Shown: one piece after another, positions 16,030 through 27,383 of the stretch
Layout: each line of letters opens with the position of its first letter
How positions within the stretch are numbered: the stretch's first letter is position 1
NCBI GenBank assembly: GCA_030700225.1
Contig: JAUYJT010000058.1
Span: forward strand, 1-32,596
Source of the DNA: Candidatus Nanopelagicales bacterium
Lineage (GTDB): Bacteria; Actinomycetota; Actinomycetes; S36-B12; GCA-2699445
DNA length: 32,596 nt
Reading direction: 5' to 3'
Program-made: the position numbers and the translations under genes
Notes under the pieces: generated by a model
Database searches by the model: none
The model's input: only the letters and a program-made list of their open reading frames with translations
Told to the model about the DNA's origin: nothing

Positions 16030-16332
16030 TCAGTTCCTCAGCAGGCTGGGTTCGTCGATGGAGGCCGACCGCCGGGTCCGGAAGATGGTCATGATGATCG
16101 CGAGTCCGACCACGACTTCCGCGGCAGCCACGATCATCACGAAGAACGCGATCACCTGGCCGTCCAGATTCCCGTTGATCCGGGCGAACGCCACAAACGC
16201 CAGGTTCGCCGCATTGAGCATCAGCTCGACCGACATGAACACGACGATCGCATTGCGCCGGATCAAGACACCGAGCATGCCGATGCCGAACAGAACAGCT
16301 GACAGCATCACGTACGCCGAAGGATCCATCAC
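16030..16332 (-). CDS. nuoK: NADH-quinone oxidoreductase subunit K
   Basis: 100 aa, three membrane helices, the typical length. The two conserved membrane glutamates are in place: Glu36 in [12 protein letters not shown] and Glu72 in [13 protein letters not shown], matching the positions in Escherichia coli NuoK. It takes part in proton translocation in the membrane arm. It overlaps nuoJ by four bases. Confidence 0.96.
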   Translation of the reverse strand: MMDPSAYVMLSAVLFGIGMLGVLIRRNAIVVFMSVELMLNAANLAFVAFARINGNLDGQVIAFFVMIVAAAEVVVGLAIIMTIFRTRRSASIDEPSLLRN

Positions 16333-17249
16333 TCACCCTCCGTCCGGGTCCCTGTCTCGTCCTCGGAGGGCGGGTAAACCTCCGAGGAGTCCACATGACC
16401 GTCGATTCCCGCTAGCTCCTCGGATCGCACAACCTCTTCGCCGACCGAGATCTCGGCGACCTCCGCGATATCCGCGGCGATCTCCCCAGCGGTCGTCGAC
16501 AGCCTGGAGCGCCGCTCACCTCGCAGCGGTACCGGCACCGATGCCTCGGAGATGCTTCCGTCCGGCAGAAGCGCGGGCGTGCCGATGGCGTTGCTTGTCG
16601 CCAGTACGCCCGCGACTGGCAGCGCCCCGGGATGCTGTCCTTCAGCGAACGCGGCGATCCTGTCCTGGGCCATCTCACGCTGGCCGCGCCGTGGTGCCCA
16701 GCGCTCGCGATGGGTGAGGATGAGAGCGCCTAGGGCGGCCGTTATCAAGAGCGCCGCCACTACCTCCAGGTCGACCAGATACTTGGTGAACATCAGGCGA
16801 GCGAGTCCCTCGACGTTGCCGCCGGATGCGGCGTTGGCGTCTTCCAGCCCTACGGTGGTCACGTTCGCCAGGGCGCCACCGATAGCGATGACCATGACGG
16901 CGACGAACCCAGCGACAAGAACGACGGCCGCTATGCGCTGGCCCTTGAGCGTCTCGATCAGTGAGTCGGACGAGTCGACCCCGATCAGCATCAGAACGAA
17001 CAGGAACAGCATCATGACCGCACCCGTGTAGACGATCACTTGGACTAGGCCCAAGAAGACCGCGTCGTTCGCCGCGTACAGGATCGCCAGGTTGACCATC
17101 GTCAGCGCGACGAACAGCGCGCTGTGCACCGGCTTCCGAGACAGGATCAGCCCCAGCGCTCCCATCACCGCCAGAGTGCCGCAGATCCAGAAGGTGATTT
17201 CTTCGCCCGAGCTCATGGTCTGCCCAACCGCGTCGACAACCGGGTTCAT
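16329..17249 (-). CDS. nuoJ: NADH-quinone oxidoreductase subunit J with long C-terminal tail
   Basis: 306 aa. Residues ~15-190 hold five membrane helices, including the [24 protein letters not shown] segment with its pi-bulge helix region. About 115 residues follow that are not found in short NuoJ proteins. This cytoplasmic tail begins with a basic patch ([14 protein letters not shown]) and then becomes acidic and Ser/Glu-rich. Extended NuoJ is common in actinobacteria; the tail's role is unknown. It overlaps nuoI and nuoK by four bases each. Confidence 0.95.
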   Translation of the reverse strand: MNPVVDAVGQTMSSGEEITFWICGTLAVMGALGLILSRKPVHSALFVALTMVNLAILYAANDAVFLGLVQVIVYTGAVMMLFLFVLMLIGVDSSDSLIETLKGQRIAAVVLVAGFVAVMVIAIGGALANVTTVGLEDANAASGGNVEGLARLMFTKYLVDLEVVAALLITAALGALILTHRERWAPRRGQREMAQDRIAAFAEGQHPGALPVAGVLATSNAIGTPALLPDGSISEASVPVPLRGERRSRLSTTAGEIAADIAEVAEISVGEEVVRSEELAGIDGHVDSSEVYPPSEDETGTRTEGE

Positions 17250-17809
17250 GACGAGGCCTCCGAGCTGCTCGAGGCTGGTTCCCGCGACTGCGGCGCCTGG
17301 CCTGTCACGGAACCCAAGTAGTAGTCACGCTCGGTGGCACCTTCCGCCATGCCGTGCGGAGGCGCGACCATCCCGCCGGTCAACGGAGCCAAGAGTTGGT
17401 CCTTGTCATAGATCAGGGCAGCCCTGCTGGTGTCGGCCAGCTCGAAATCGTGTGTCATGGTCAACGCCCGGGTCGGGCACGCCTCAATGCATAGCCCGCA
17501 GAAGATGCACCGGGTGTAGTTGACCTGATAGACGCGTCCATAGCGCTCGCCGGGCGAGAATCTTAGGGCCTCGGTGTTGCTCGCCCCCTGGACGTAGATC
17601 GCGTCCGCGGGGCAAGCCCACGCGCACAGCTCGCACCCAACGCACTTTTCCAGCCCGTCCGGATAACGATTCAGCTGATGCCTGCCGTGAAACCGAGGCT
17701 TCGGCGGGTACTTGGCCTTCTGCTCCGGATACTGCTCGGTGACAACACGCTGGAACATCGTTCGGAACGTGACCCAGAAACCCCGGAGCGAGGGGGGCAG
17801 CTCAGGCAT
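17246..17809 (-). CDS. nuoI: NADH-quinone oxidoreductase subunit I (two [4Fe-4S] clusters)
   Basis: 187 aa. Two ferredoxin motifs are intact: Cys56, Cys59, Cys62, Cys66 ([12 protein letters not shown]) and Cys101, Cys104, Cys107, Cys111 ([12 protein letters not shown]), the ligands of clusters N6a and N6b that carry electrons towards N2 in NuoB. The C-terminal tail of ~25 residues is Ser/Glu-rich. It overlaps nuoH by eight bases and nuoJ by four. Confidence 0.96.
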   Translation of the reverse strand: MPELPPSLRGFWVTFRTMFQRVVTEQYPEQKAKYPPKPRFHGRHQLNRYPDGLEKCVGCELCAWACPADAIYVQGASNTEALRFSPGERYGRVYQVNYTRCIFCGLCIEACPTRALTMTHDFELADTSRAALIYDKDQLLAPLTGGMVAPPHGMAEGATERDYYLGSVTGQAPQSREPASSSSEASS

Positions 17810-19100
17810 CGTGTGCCTCCCCGCTCGCGCCTGGCGACGACACGGTGGCCGGTCCCGAAACCCGGGATGTGTACACCAGGTGCTGCCCTGGCAACAAAGG
17901 CACGGGGAAGATCTCGTCTGTCACGTCCAGGACATCGCTGACTTCCTCCGGCGGCTCTTCGTCCTGAACGCGGCGAAGTTGCGCTAGCAGAACCACGAGC
18001 AGCAACACGGCTAGCGCCACGGCCGCGATGATCAGCATCTGGCTAGCTGAAGTGCCCGACTGATCCCTGGCGACCCTGGCTCCGGATACGAGCACGATCC
18101 ACACCAGCGACACCGGGATGAGGAACTTCCAACCGAATGACATGAACTGGTCGTAGCGCAGTCTGGGCAGGGTCCCCCTCAGCCAGATGTACAAGAAGAT
18201 GAAGCACAAGGTCTTCAGCAGCCACCACAGCATCGGCAGCCAACCCTCATTGACGCCTGGGATGAGCGACAAAGGCCAGGGCGCCAGCCAGCCACCCAGG
18301 AACAGGGTCGTGGCGATGCTGGCGACGGTGACCATGTTGATGTACTCGGCCAGGAAGAACATCGCGAACTTCAGCGACGAGTACTCGGTGTGGAACCCGC
18401 CGACCAGTTCGCTCTCCGCCTCAGGAAGGTCGAAGGGGGCGCGGTTTGTCTCCCCAATCATCGCCGTCACGTAGATGACGAACGAGGGTGCCAGCATGAC
18501 CGCGAACCACACCGACTGCTGCGCGGAGATGATCTGCGACGTTGACATCGTCCCGGCGTACAAGAACACCGCGACAAAGGACAGCCCCATCGAAATCTCG
18601 TAGGAGATCATCTGGGCGCTCGACCTCAAGCCCCCCAGCAACGGGTATGTGGAACCGGAAGACCACCCCGCGAGGACGATCCCGTAGATGCCGATCGACG
18701 CCACGGCGAACACATAAAGCACCGACTGCGGGAAGTCGGTGAGCTGCAACGGAGTCTCGACGCCGAAGATCGACACTGTGGGACCGAAGGGGATAACAGC
18801 GTAGGCCGCGAACGCTGTCGTAGCGCTCAGCAATGGAGCTAGCCAGTAGACGGCCTTGTGGGCCGTCACGGGGATGATCTCTTCCTTCAACGCGAGCTTG
18901 ACACCATCGAGCAGCGGCTGAAGCAGTCCGAACGGCCCGGCACGGTTCGGCCCGATGCGCGATTGCATTCTGCCGACGACCCTGCGCTCCAACCAGATCG
19001 TGAACAGGACCACTAGCACTAGGAGCGCGACGACTCCAACGGTCTTCACCGCGACAAGCCAGAGCGGGTCATTGCCGAAAGCGGAAAGTTCAGGCATCAC
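17802..19100 (-). CDS. nuoH: NADH-quinone oxidoreductase subunit H
   Basis: 432 aa, eight membrane helices; it closes the quinone cavity with NuoB and NuoD. Conserved cytoplasmic loops [20 protein letters not shown] and [19 protein letters not shown] are present, and [14 protein letters not shown]-like sequence occurs at about 310-325. The last ~60 residues form an acidic tail ([18 protein letters not shown]) beyond the minimal family length. Two adjacent ATG codons (19100, 19097) can start it. It overlaps nuoG by 11 bases. Confidence 0.96.
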   Translation of the reverse strand: MMPELSAFGNDPLWLVAVKTVGVVALLVLVVLFTIWLERRVVGRMQSRIGPNRAGPFGLLQPLLDGVKLALKEEIIPVTAHKAVYWLAPLLSATTAFAAYAVIPFGPTVSIFGVETPLQLTDFPQSVLYVFAVASIGIYGIVLAGWSSGSTYPLLGGLRSSAQMISYEISMGLSFVAVFLYAGTMSTSQIISAQQSVWFAVMLAPSFVIYVTAMIGETNRAPFDLPEAESELVGGFHTEYSSLKFAMFFLAEYINMVTVASIATTLFLGGWLAPWPLSLIPGVNEGWLPMLWWLLKTLCFIFLYIWLRGTLPRLRYDQFMSFGWKFLIPVSLVWIVLVSGARVARDQSGTSASQMLIIAAVALAVLLLVVLLAQLRRVQDEEPPEEVSDVLDVTDEIFPVPLLPGQHLVYTSRVSGPATVSSPGASGEAHDA

Positions 19101-21549
19101 TGCCCCCTCTCGCCAGTCGCACTGTGTCGCCCTGGCGGGCTCGCAGCGTCGCGATCCTGGAATCTGGTGAGTTCGCCGGAATCCACACGATCCCGTCCGG
19201 CATGTCGGTCAGCTTGGCGGGCACGGTGATCGAACCGGATCCAGAGGACACGCTAACGGGGTCTCCATCGGCCACGCCGACGCCAGCGGCTGTCGCGGCG
19301 CTGAGCCTGGCAACGGTCGGCTTGCGCGTTCCCGCCAGGAACGGCTCGCCTTCTTGCATCACTCCCAGGTCAAGCAGCAGGCGCCACGTCGCGAGCACCG
19401 CTTCACCCGGCCCGGGAAGCGCACCTGGCCCGACGTCGGCATCGGGCCCTCCGGCCCCGGGAGGGGGTGCAGTCCGCGCGCCGGTCCATCTGCCGAGCGA
19501 GCCCAGTTCGGCGTTCAGCTCGGCAGCGGTCCGAGGTGGCACGTCCAGCCCCATGCGCTCGGACAGCATCGCCAAGACCTCAGCGTCGGAGTACGAGCCG
19601 GGGCGGTTGAAGACCGCGGGGAAATCGCGCTGTCGGCCCTCCCAGTTCACGAATCCCCCTGCCTTCTCGGCGACTACGGCAACGGGGAATACGACATCGG
19701 CTAGGCCGGTCACTTCCGTTGGCCGTGTCTCCAGGGAGACCACGAACGGAACAGCTTCTACAGCGCGCATGAAGCCGTCGGGATCCGCCAGATCCGCCAC
19801 TTCGACCCCGGCCACGACCAGGGCACCAAGACTCGGCACGGTCTCACCACCCGAACCGGTCCCCCCATCCCGCGCGACGTGTTCGTCAACGGCGGCGATC
19901 ATGCCCTCAAGGTCCAACCCGGCTTCCGTCGGCAATCGAGTCGGCTCGGTCCCCCACGAAGCGGCTACTTCCGCGCGTGCCACTACATCAGCCAAGGGCC
20001 GTCCGCCGGGAAGCAGCCCAGGCAGGCAACCAGCTTCGAGCGCCCCTCGTTCACCAGCTCGGCGAGGCATCCATGCCAGCATCGCGCCGGTCTTGTCGGC
20101 TAGGGCCGTCGCGGCGGAGAAAGCGCCAGCCGACTCAGCCAGCCGCTCACCCACCATGATCAAAGCGCCCGGCTTCTTCAGCAGCTCAATATCCGCTGTC
20201 GGCAGACCCGCCAGGGTCTCGGCTTCCGCACCGGGCACGGCCGCATGCAGTCTGCCGCCGCACTTGCGCACACCCTCGGACATGAATGGAGCGACACTGA
20301 TTACCTCAGTCACGCCGTTCCTGGCGGCCTTGCGCAGCCGCAAGAAGACAATCGGGGATTCCTCTTCCGGCTCGAACCCGACCAGCAGAACAGCTGGCGC
20401 CGAATCCAAGTTCTGGTAGGTCGGGCCGAACGTGCCAGCCACACGGGCAGCCAGGAAATCGGCCTCCTCCCAGGACGCCGCCCGGGCCCTGAAATCGACG
20501 CTGTCAGTGCCCATCGCGACGCGGGCGAATCTTGAGTACGCGTAGGCGTCCTCGACGGTCAACCGGCCGCCCACAACGAATCCGGCACGCCCCCTGGCCC
20601 CGGACAGCCCCGCCGCGGCGTGCGATATCGCTTCTGGCCAAGACGCTGGGCGGAGTTCGCCGCCTTCGCGAACTAGCGGCGTAGTCAGTCGGCCCCCATC
20701 GGCGTAGGTGAACGCGTACCTGCCCTTGTCGCAGTTCCAGTCTTCATTGACATCCGAGTCTTCCCAGGCCAGCCGGCGCATCACCGCCTCGTGCCTGTAG
20801 TCGGTCCGCAGAGCGCAGCCGCAGGCGCAGTGCTCGCACACTGTGGGCACGCTCACGAGATCGAACGGACGAGCGCGGAACCGGTAGCCAACGCTGGTCA
20901 GCGCCCCCACTGGACAGATCTGCACGGTGTTGCCGGAGAAGTATGAGTCGAACGGTTCCTCACCGATGCCGACTTGCTGGCTGGCTCCGCGCTGCTGCAG
21001 CGAGATGAATGGATCACCGGCGATCTGGGCGGCGAATCTGGTGCAACGCGCACACGACACGCATCGCTCGCGGTCCAGCAGGATTTCGCTGTTCACGTTG
21101 ACCGGCTTGGGGAACTTCCGCTTGGCCAAATGGAATCGGGATTCTGCATTGCCCGCCGACATCGCCTGATTCTGCAGGGGGCACTCGCCTCCCTTGTCAC
21201 ACACGGGGCAGTCCAGTGGGTGGTTCAGCAGCAGGAACTCCATCACGCCGCGTTGCGCCGTGTCAGCTTCCGCGCTGGCGAACTGGGTCTTCACGACCAT
21301 GTCGTCGCCCAGGGGGATCGCGCAGGAAGGCTGAGGTTTGCCCATCCCCTCGATTTCCACCAGGCACATCCGGCACGCCGCGACCGGGTCGAGTCTGGGG
21401 TGATCGCAGAATCGAGGAATCTCGATCCCAAGTAGCTCAGCCGCCCTGATGATCATGGTGCCCTTTGGCACAGTGATCTGGCGTCCATCGATGACGCCCG
21501 TCGCCGTGTTGGACACCTTGGGCGCGACTTCGGGCTTGGTGGCGGTCAC
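19090..21549 (-). CDS. nuoG: NADH-quinone oxidoreductase subunit G
   Basis: 819 aa, the large iron-sulfur subunit. Ligand sets visible: N1b [2Fe-2S] at Cys48, Cys59, Cys62, Cys76; N5 at His110, Cys114, Cys117, Cys123; N4 at Cys163, Cys166, Cys169, Cys212; and the extra N7 cluster at Cys238, Cys241, Cys245, Cys273. The rest is a molybdopterin-oxidoreductase-like domain without a cofactor role in complex I, with an Ala/Gly/Pro-rich linker near 690-720. It overlaps nuoF by four bases. Confidence 0.96.
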   Translation of the reverse strand: MTATKPEVAPKVSNTATGVIDGRQITVPKGTMIIRAAELLGIEIPRFCDHPRLDPVAACRMCLVEIEGMGKPQPSCAIPLGDDMVVKTQFASAEADTAQRGVMEFLLLNHPLDCPVCDKGGECPLQNQAMSAGNAESRFHLAKRKFPKPVNVNSEILLDRERCVSCARCTRFAAQIAGDPFISLQQRGASQQVGIGEEPFDSYFSGNTVQICPVGALTSVGYRFRARPFDLVSVPTVCEHCACGCALRTDYRHEAVMRRLAWEDSDVNEDWNCDKGRYAFTYADGGRLTTPLVREGGELRPASWPEAISHAAAGLSGARGRAGFVVGGRLTVEDAYAYSRFARVAMGTDSVDFRARAASWEEADFLAARVAGTFGPTYQNLDSAPAVLLVGFEPEEESPIVFLRLRKAARNGVTEVISVAPFMSEGVRKCGGRLHAAVPGAEAETLAGLPTADIELLKKPGALIMVGERLAESAGAFSAATALADKTGAMLAWMPRRAGERGALEAGCLPGLLPGGRPLADVVARAEVAASWGTEPTRLPTEAGLDLEGMIAAVDEHVARDGGTGSGGETVPSLGALVVAGVEVADLADPDGFMRAVEAVPFVVSLETRPTEVTGLADVVFPVAVVAEKAGGFVNWEGRQRDFPAVFNRPGSYSDAEVLAMLSERMGLDVPPRTAAELNAELGSLGRWTGARTAPPPGAGGPDADVGPGALPGPGEAVLATWRLLLDLGVMQEGEPFLAGTRKPTVARLSAATAAGVGVADGDPVSVSSGSGSITVPAKLTDMPDGIVWIPANSPDSRIATLRARQGDTVRLARGGSDA

Positions 21550-22862
21550 TTGAGAACTCCGGTGAGCGAAGGGGCGGGAATGACCATGGTTTCCGCCGGG
21601 TCGAAAACTTCGTCAGGCGCTTCAACGCAAGACGCTTCAAACTCGTCGCGGAAGTACTTCAGTGCCGCCGGGTACGGAGTGGACGCCGCGTCACCCAGGG
21701 CACAGAACGAACGTCCGAAGATGTTCTGGCACAACTCCACGAGCCGGTCCACGTCCTCGGCTCGGCCGGCGCCCTTGGTGAACTCCTTCAGTGCCCCGCT
21801 GATCCAATATGTGCCTTCGCGGCAGGGTGAACACTTGCCGCACGACTCGTGCTTGTAGAACTCCAGCCAGCGGCTGATCGCCTTCACGACACTGGTGGTC
21901 TCGTCGAACACCATGGGCGTGCCGGTTCCCAGCATGCTTCCGGCTGCCGCGATGTCCTCGTACGTCATCGGAATGTCCAGGTGCTCCGCAAGCAGCATCG
22001 GCACGCTCGAACCACCCGGCAGCCAGAACTTCAGCGAATGCCCGTCCCTGATGCCGCCGGCGTAGTCCAGTAGCTCGGCCATCGTTGTTCCGAGCGGCGC
22101 TTCATAGATGCCAGGGCGCTTGACGTGCCCGGACACCGCGAACACCTTGAACCCGGGTGACTTCTGGGTGCCGAAGCCGCGGAACCACGTCGTGCCGTTC
22201 TCAATGATGTACGGCACTGAAGCGATCGTTTCGACGTTATTGACCACGGTTGGTGACGCGTACAGCCCAGAGGTCGCCGGGAACGGCGGCTTCAGTCTTG
22301 GCTGCCCGCGCCTGCCCTCCAGCGAGTCAAGAAGCGCGGTCTCCTCGCCGCAGATGTATGCCCCGGCGCCAGGGTGGACAACGACGTCAAGGTCCATGCC
22401 GGAACCGAGTACGTTGCGCCCGATGAAACCGGCGGCACGCGCCTCTTCGACGGCACGGCGGAGTCGGCGCATTGGGTGCGGAACTTCGCCACGTATGTAG
22501 ATGAAGGCGTGCTTGGCGCGAAACGCCCAGCACGCGATGACGATGCCTTCGACCAGTGCGTGGGGATTCGCCAACAGGATCGGGATGTCCTTGCACGCCC
22601 CGGGCTCGGATTCGTCGGCGTTCACCACGAGGTAGTGCGGCCGGTCGTCGCCCTGAGGGACGAAGCCCCACTTCATGCCCGTCGGGAAGCCGGCACCCCC
22701 ACGGCCCCGCAACCCTGAATCCTTGATGTGCCCGATGACGTCATCGGGGGACATCGCCAGTGCCTTGACCACCGCGGAGTATCCGCCGTGCCTGCGGTAG
22801 CCCTCGATCGTGAACGAGTCGGCCTCATCCCAGTGGGCCGTAATGACTGGTGTTAGCGGCAT
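21546..22862 (-). CDS. nuoF: NADH-quinone oxidoreductase subunit F (NADH, FMN, N3)
   Basis: 438 aa. FMN and NADH binding is shown by [18 protein letters not shown] (50-67) and the ESEPGACKD segment; cluster N3 is held by Cys341, Cys344, Cys347 ([13 protein letters not shown]) and Cys387 (SFCALGDAA). It oxidises NADH and starts the electron chain through NuoE and NuoG. Its ATG shares one base with the nuoE stop (22862). Confidence 0.97.
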   Translation of the reverse strand: MPLTPVITAHWDEADSFTIEGYRRHGGYSAVVKALAMSPDDVIGHIKDSGLRGRGGAGFPTGMKWGFVPQGDDRPHYLVVNADESEPGACKDIPILLANPHALVEGIVIACWAFRAKHAFIYIRGEVPHPMRRLRRAVEEARAAGFIGRNVLGSGMDLDVVVHPGAGAYICGEETALLDSLEGRRGQPRLKPPFPATSGLYASPTVVNNVETIASVPYIIENGTTWFRGFGTQKSPGFKVFAVSGHVKRPGIYEAPLGTTMAELLDYAGGIRDGHSLKFWLPGGSSVPMLLAEHLDIPMTYEDIAAAGSMLGTGTPMVFDETTSVVKAISRWLEFYKHESCGKCSPCREGTYWISGALKEFTKGAGRAEDVDRLVELCQNIFGRSFCALGDAASTPYPAALKYFRDEFEASCVEAPDEVFDPAETMVIPAPSLTGVLK

Positions 22863-23497
22863 CAGCGGCTCTCGCCCAACTCACGGGCACGGGTGAGTCC
22901 GGCGAGCATCAGATCATCCGCGCCGCCGCCTTCGTGCGCCAGCCCGTCGTCTAGCCCCGCGATCGTTCGCTCCGACGCCTTCCAGCCTCGAACCGCCGGA
23001 CCCCGCGTGGGCTGGACTTCTTCGCCGCGCTCCAACTTGTCGATCACATCCATGGCGTCCTCGACCGACGTCTGGTCGAAGTACTCCCAGTCCACGGTCA
23101 TCACGGGTGCGTGTGTGCAGGCCGCCTGGCACTCGATCCGCTCCAGGGTGAATGATCCGTCCGGAGTCGATTCGCAGTTGCCCACACCGAGCCGCCTCGC
23201 GACCGCTTCGTAGACCGCGTCCCCGCCCAAGAGTCCGCACATGGCGTTGACACACACGCCGATGTGGTGTTCGCCGCCCGTGCTGGAACGGCGGTACATG
23301 GTGTAGAAAGTCGCGACCGCGTTGACCTCAGCGGTTGAAAGATCCAGGATCTCGGAGCAGACTTCAATGCCCTCGGACGTGACCATGGCCTCTTCGGACT
23401 GCAGCAGATGCAGCATCGGTAGCAACGCGCTGCGCGGCTGAGGGTAGTTCGACGCCAGCCTGCGGCATTCGGCGCGAACGAGTTCGGAAATGGCCAT
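22862..23497 (-). CDS. nuoE: NADH-quinone oxidoreductase subunit E (N1a)
   Basis: 211 aa, thioredoxin-like [2Fe-2S] protein. Ligands are Cys82 and Cys87 (GVCVNAMC) and Cys123 and Cys127 (CQAAC). The final ~50 residues are a tail longer than in enterobacterial NuoE. The start MAISELVRAEC follows nuoD by 13 bases, the largest gap inside the operon. Confidence 0.96.
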   Translation of the reverse strand: MAISELVRAECRRLASNYPQPRSALLPMLHLLQSEEAMVTSEGIEVCSEILDLSTAEVNAVATFYTMYRRSSTGGEHHIGVCVNAMCGLLGGDAVYEAVARRLGVGNCESTPDGSFTLERIECQAACTHAPVMTVDWEYFDQTSVEDAMDVIDKLERGEEVQPTRGPAVRGWKASERTIAGLDDGLAHEGGGADDLMLAGLTRARELGESR

Positions 23498-23510
23498 CAG
23501 CGCTTTCCCC

Positions 23511-24842
23511 TCATCGGTCTACTCCGCCCATGACTGGGTCGATGCTGGCGACCGCGGCGACGACGTCCGAGAGCATCCCGCCCTCAGTCATCGCCGGAAC
23601 GGCTTGCAGGTTGACGAAGGAAGGGTCGCGGAAGTGGACACGATGCGGGCGGGTACCGCCGTCGCTGACGACGTGTACGCCGAGTTCGCCCTTGGGCGAT
23701 TCGATGACGGTGTGGACCTGCCCGGGGGGAACCCGGAAGCCCTCTGTGACCAGCTTGAAGTGGTGGATGAGCCCTTCCATGGACTCACCCATGATGTGTC
23801 GGATGTGCTCGGGCGAGTTGCCCAAGCCGTCAGTGCCCAAAGCGAGCTGGCTCGGCGAAGCTATCTTCTTGTCGGCGACCATCACAGGCCCTGGTCTTAG
23901 ACGGTCGAGCGCCTGTTCAACGATCTTCAGGGACTCTTCCAGCTCCGCGATCCTGATTAGGAACCTGCCGTAGACGTCACAGGTATCCGTCGTGGGCACG
24001 TCGAACTCGTAGGTCTCGTACCCGCAGTACGGTTGCGCCCTGCGGATGTCATGCGGCAGCCCTGTTGCCCTCAGCGTTGGCCCCGAGATACCCAGCGCCA
24101 TGCAACCGACAAGATCCAGGTATCCGATCCCGACGGTTCGGCCCAGCCAGATCGGGTTGTCGACGAGCAGGTCCTTGGTGTCCTTGTACCGCTTGCGCAA
24201 CAGCTTGATGCCGTCCCGGATCCGCTGTTCGGTGCCGTCAGGCAGGTCCAGCGCAAGGCCCCCGGGCCGGATGTAGGCGTGGTTCATCCTCAGCCCGCTG
24301 ACCGACTCGAAGATGTCCAGCACGGTCTCACGCTCACGGAACCCGAAGACCATCGCCGTCAAGGCGCCCATTTCCATCCCGCCGGTCGCGATGGCGACCA
24401 GGTGGCTACCGATGCGGTTCAGTTCCATCAGGATCACGCGGATCAGCGTCGCCCGTTCGGGGATGTCATCGGTGATCCCCAGCAACCGCTCGACGGACAG
24501 GCAGTACGCCGTCTCGTTGAAGAACGGGCACAGGTAATCCATCCGCGTCACGAAGGTCACGGCCTGAACCCAAGTGCGGTACTCAAGGTTCTTCTCAATG
24601 CCCGTGTGGAGGTAGCCGATGCCGGGCCTAGCCCGCATCACCGACTCGCCATCCAGCTCCAGGATCAGACGCAGAACTCCGTGGGTGGAGGGGTGCTGCG
24701 GACCCATGTTGACCACGATCCGCTCGGCTTCCCCATCCGGAGCCGGAAGAACCGAATCCCAGTCGCCGCCGACAACCATGTGCTCACGAACGCCTTCCGC
24801 GTTCGGCGCGGCCGAATCTGGGCTGACTTGCTCGTCGCTCAT
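23511..24842 (-). CDS. nuoD: NADH-quinone oxidoreductase subunit D
   Basis: 443 aa. It has [22 protein letters not shown] near residue 46 with the quinone-site His, [10 protein letters not shown] and the typical C-terminus [11 protein letters not shown]. It forms the quinone-reduction site with NuoB. The ~40-residue N-terminal extension is Ala/Glu/Asp-rich. It shares one base with nuoC (ATGA-type junction at 24842). Confidence 0.97.
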   Translation of the reverse strand: MSDEQVSPDSAAPNAEGVREHMVVGGDWDSVLPAPDGEAERIVVNMGPQHPSTHGVLRLILELDGESVMRARPGIGYLHTGIEKNLEYRTWVQAVTFVTRMDYLCPFFNETAYCLSVERLLGITDDIPERATLIRVILMELNRIGSHLVAIATGGMEMGALTAMVFGFRERETVLDIFESVSGLRMNHAYIRPGGLALDLPDGTEQRIRDGIKLLRKRYKDTKDLLVDNPIWLGRTVGIGYLDLVGCMALGISGPTLRATGLPHDIRRAQPYCGYETYEFDVPTTDTCDVYGRFLIRIAELEESLKIVEQALDRLRPGPVMVADKKIASPSQLALGTDGLGNSPEHIRHIMGESMEGLIHHFKLVTEGFRVPPGQVHTVIESPKGELGVHVVSDGGTRPHRVHFRDPSFVNLQAVPAMTEGGMLSDVVAAVASIDPVMGGVDR

Positions 24843-25516
24843 CAGATGTAAGCCCTCCGCTGGTCGGGGGGAGGGGTCGTCGCGCCATCGAATTCGACCG
24901 GTATTCCGTTGAGCGGGTAGTCCTTGCGCTGCGGATGACCCACCCAGTCGTCCGGCATCATGATCCGGGTCAACGATGGGTGACCGTCGAAGACGATCCC
25001 GAAGAAGTCGTAGGTTTCGCGTTCGTGCCAGTCCGCCGTCGGATAGACCGGAACGACGGACGGGATATGGGGGTCGGAGTCCGGGCAGGCGACTTCGATC
25101 CGAATCTCCCGCCCGTGCGTCAGCGACATGAAGTGATATACAGCGTGCAGCTCACGTCCAAGGTCCTGCGGGTAGTGAACTCCAGAAACGCCGGACAGCC
25201 ACTCGAAACGCAACGGCAGCTCGTCCCGCAATGCCGTGACGAACGCGACGAGGTGTTCGCGCCTGACGAAGTACGTGATCTGCCCGTGCTCCACTACCAC
25301 TTTCTCGATGGCGTCGGCGGGGGGTAGTCGCCGGTCAGCCAGCGCCAGTTCCAGCTCGTCGGTGAACTCGTCGAACCAGCCGCCGTAGGGGCGAGGACTC
25401 GCGGGGGGCAGTGCGATCATCTGCCGCAGTCCGCCAAAACCAGTCGTGTCTGGCGAACCCGCGACTCCGAACGCGCCACGGCGCATGCCAGTTACTTCAG
25501 GGGGCTCGCCGCTCAC
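24842..25516 (-). CDS. nuoC: NADH-quinone oxidoreductase subunit C
   Basis: 224 aa from a GTG at 25516. The open frame continues to 25783 but that stretch overlaps nuoB by 271 bases and has no family resemblance. The GTG overlaps the nuoB stop as GTGA, the same junction type as most of the operon. C-terminal landmarks are [23 protein letters not shown] and [13 protein letters not shown], typical of 30-kDa-type NuoC. It is a peripheral-arm subunit contacting NuoD; no cofactor. Confidence 0.93.
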   Translation of the reverse strand: MSGEPPEVTGMRRGAFGVAGSPDTTGFGGLRQMIALPPASPRPYGGWFDEFTDELELALADRRLPPADAIEKVVVEHGQITYFVRREHLVAFVTALRDELPLRFEWLSGVSGVHYPQDLGRELHAVYHFMSLTHGREIRIEVACPDSDPHIPSVVPVYPTADWHERETYDFFGIVFDGHPSLTRIMMPDDWVGHPQRKDYPLNGIPVEFDGATTPPPDQRRAYI

Positions 25517-26067
25517 CTCAGCAGTCCTTTCCGGTCCGACAAGGTTCCGGCCTTCAGTGCTACCGCCTCGTTGGCCGTGATCTCGGCTTGCCGATGCGCA
25601 CCGATCTTGCCGTGCTGTATCTCGTCGCGGAGCTTCAGGATCGCGTCCTGCAGCGCTTCCGGGCGGGGCGGGCAACCAGGCAGGTAGATGTCCACCGGGA
25701 CTAGGTGATCGGCACCCTGCACGATCGCGTAGTTGTTGAACATGCCGCCGCTCGAGGCGCAAGCACCCATTGTGATTACCCACTTCGGCGCGGGCATCTG
25801 GTCATATACCTGTCGCAGGATCGGCGCCATCTTGTTGCTGAGTCGTCCAGCGACAATCATCAGATCCGCCTGCCGGGGTGATGCCCGGAAGACCTCCATG
25901 CCGTAGCGGCCCAAGTCATAGCGCGACGCTCCGGTGGCCATCATCTCGATCGCGCAGCACGCCAGGCCGAATGTCACCGGCCATATCGACTTCCTGCGCG
26001 TGTAGCCAGCGACGGCTTCGACTGTGGTCAGCAGGAATCCGGACGGAACATGCTCCTCGAGCCCCAT
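25513..26067 (-). CDS. nuoB: NADH-quinone oxidoreductase subunit B (N2 cluster)
   Basis: 184 aa from ATG at 26067, which begins [13 protein letters not shown] as in other actinobacterial NuoB, one base after the nuoA stop. An upstream ATG at 26109 would overlap nuoA by 41 bases and adds 14 unconserved residues. N2 ligands are Cys37, Cys38 (LACCAIEMM), Cys103 (GACASSGG) and Cys132 (PGCPPRPE). It hands electrons to menaquinone. Confidence 0.93.
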   Translation of the reverse strand: MGLEEHVPSGFLLTTVEAVAGYTRRKSIWPVTFGLACCAIEMMATGASRYDLGRYGMEVFRASPRQADLMIVAGRLSNKMAPILRQVYDQMPAPKWVITMGACASSGGMFNNYAIVQGADHLVPVDIYLPGCPPRPEALQDAILKLRDEIQHGKIGAHRQAEITANEAVALKAGTLSDRKGLLR

Positions 26068-26068
26068 G

Positions 26069-26428
26069 TCAGTCCCAATCCAATCCGCCACGGCGCCATT
26101 CGTAGACATACGGAATCGTGAGGTTGATCAGGAAGAGAAGGATCGCCACGAATCCGAAAGCGGCCAACTCGTCGAAGTAGACAGCCCAGGGGTAGAGAAA
26201 TACGATCTCGATGTCAAAAATGATGAACATCATGGCTGTCAGGTAGTACTTGACGGGGAACTTGCCTCCGCCGAGGGGCTGCGGTGTGGGCTCAATGCCA
26301 CATTCGTAGGAGTCGACCTTCGCCCGGTTGTAGCGCTTCGGCCCAACAAACGTGGCCATCACGATCGATAGAGCAGCGAACGCGCCACCGAGTCCGGTGA
26401 TAGCCAGAATCGGTATGTATACGTTCAA
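26069..26428 (-). CDS. nuoA: NADH-quinone oxidoreductase subunit A
   Basis: 119 aa, three membrane helices. The loop YECGIEP with the conserved Cys is present. The start is a TTG at 26428, supported by GGAGG (26438-26434) five bases upstream. First gene of the nuo operon. Possible promoter: TAGGAT on the minus strand at 26470-26465, placing +1 near 26458. Confidence 0.95.
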   Translation of the reverse strand: MNVYIPILAITGLGGAFAALSIVMATFVGPKRYNRAKVDSYECGIEPTPQPLGGGKFPVKYYLTAMMFIIFDIEIVFLYPWAVYFDELAAFGFVAILLFLINLTIPYVYEWRRGGLDWD

Positions 26429-26464
26429 ACCCGCCTCCAGAACCGGTGCATACCGACCGGCGTC

Positions 26465-26470
26465 ATCCTA
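26465..26470 (-). promoter_or_regulatory. Candidate -10 box of the nuo operon
   Basis: TAGGAT on the minus strand, 36 bases before the nuoA TTG and upstream of the GGAGG ribosome site. No convincing -35 was found. Confidence 0.35.
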
Positions 26471-26492
26471 TGGCGATCACTCTCCGCTGACG

Positions 26493-26512
26493 GGGTAAGG
26501 CTGCCCTTACCC
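26493..26512. promoter_or_regulatory. 8-bp inverted repeat between menG and nuoA
   Basis: GGGTAAGG-CTGC-CCTTACCC. It lies 37 bases after the menG stop and 23 bases upstream of the candidate nuo -10 box, so it could be the menG terminator (no T tract) or an operator for the nuo promoter. Confidence 0.4.
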
Positions 26513-26549
26513 GATGGCCCCCCAACCGCCGGAGCAACGGTACCCCGGC

Positions 26550-27251
26550 TCAGCGCGAGGCCCGATGCAGGGCGACGATTCCGCCAGTGAGGTTGAGGTA
26601 CTCGGGCCCGCGCCAACCGGCCCGCGTGATTAACCCAGCCAGCGCGTCCTGATCCGGCCATTCCCGGATCGACTCCGCCAGGTAGACGTACGCGTCGGGA
26701 TTGGACGCGACTCTGCGCGCGATCGGCGGCAGAGCCGACATCAGGTACTCCAGATACACGCGGCGGAAGGCTCGGCTTGTGGGGGTTGAGAACTCGCACA
26801 CGACCAGCCGCCCACCTGGGCGTGTGACTCGGGCCATCTCGGCCAGGCCAGCGCGCGGATCGGATAAGTTCCTCAGGCCAAACGAAATGGTCACCGCGTC
26901 GAAGACCTCGTCCGAGAACGGAAGCCGCAAGGCGTCACCGGCGACGAATGGCAGCTCCGGACGCCTGCGCCGACCCTCGGACAGCATCCCCAGTGAGAAA
27001 TCGCACGCGACGACTTCCGCCCCCGCTGCGGCGATCGGAGCTGAGCTTGTGGCCGTGCCCGCGGCGAGGTCCAGGACCCGGTCTCCAACGCGCGGGTCTA
27101 TGGCCGCGACGACCGCCCTTCGCCAGGCCGCGGTGCGTCCAAGCGACAGCACGTCATTGGAAACGTCGTACCGCCCGGCGACGGCGTCGAACATCGCCGC
27201 CACGGCGCGAGGATCCTTGTCCAGGGTTGCCCGGGTCACGTCCCGATCCAA
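26550..27251 (-). CDS. menG: Demethylmenaquinone methyltransferase
   Basis: 233 aa, UbiE/MenG class I SAM methyltransferase. Motif I VLDLAAGT (59-66), [15 protein letters not shown] (82-96), [15 protein letters not shown] and the C-terminal [14 protein letters not shown] are hallmarks. It methylates demethylmenaquinone in the last step of menaquinone synthesis, supplying the quinone for complex I encoded next to it on the same strand. The TTG at 27251 has AGGTGA five bases upstream; a GTG at 27239 would give [10 protein letters not shown], closer to other actinobacterial MenG. A broken fragment of a second copy lies near 30.9 kb. Confidence 0.94.
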   Translation of the reverse strand: MDRDVTRATLDKDPRAVAAMFDAVAGRYDVSNDVLSLGRTAAWRRAVVAAIDPRVGDRVLDLAAGTATSSAPIAAAGAEVVACDFSLGMLSEGRRRRPELPFVAGDALRLPFSDEVFDAVTISFGLRNLSDPRAGLAEMARVTRPGGRLVVCEFSTPTSRAFRRVYLEYLMSALPPIARRVASNPDAYVYLAESIREWPDQDALAGLITRAGWRGPEYLNLTGGIVALHRASR

Positions 27252-27360
27252 TCAGGTCACCTGTCGGTCCTGGGACCCGGTCCCGGACCCGGCCCCAGGC
27301 CTGACCGCCAGGACACGAATCCCCGGCTAGGTGGGCGTCTCGAGAACATATGGTCGCAAC

Positions 27361-27383
27361 TCTCGCGAAACCGTTTCGCGAGA
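27361..27383. promoter_or_regulatory. Perfect 23-bp palindrome TCTCGCGAAA-CCG-TTTCGCGAGA
   Basis: 10-bp arms with a 3-bp centre, about 110 bp upstream of menG and 140 bp upstream of the IS607 tnpA. It is the longest perfect inverted repeat in the window. It looks like an operator for a dimeric repressor, but could be part of the insertion element's left flank. The rest of 27252-27520 holds no gene. Confidence 0.5.

Noticed and set aside
19124-20419. 431-codon plus-strand ORF opposite nuoG
   Set aside because: Composition (Ser, Pro, Ala, Thr) and exact opposition to a conserved gene mark it as a shadow frame.
25517-25783. Upstream extension of the nuoC reading frame
   Set aside because: It lies inside nuoB in another frame and does not resemble NuoC; the GTG at 25516 overlaps the nuoB stop as expected.
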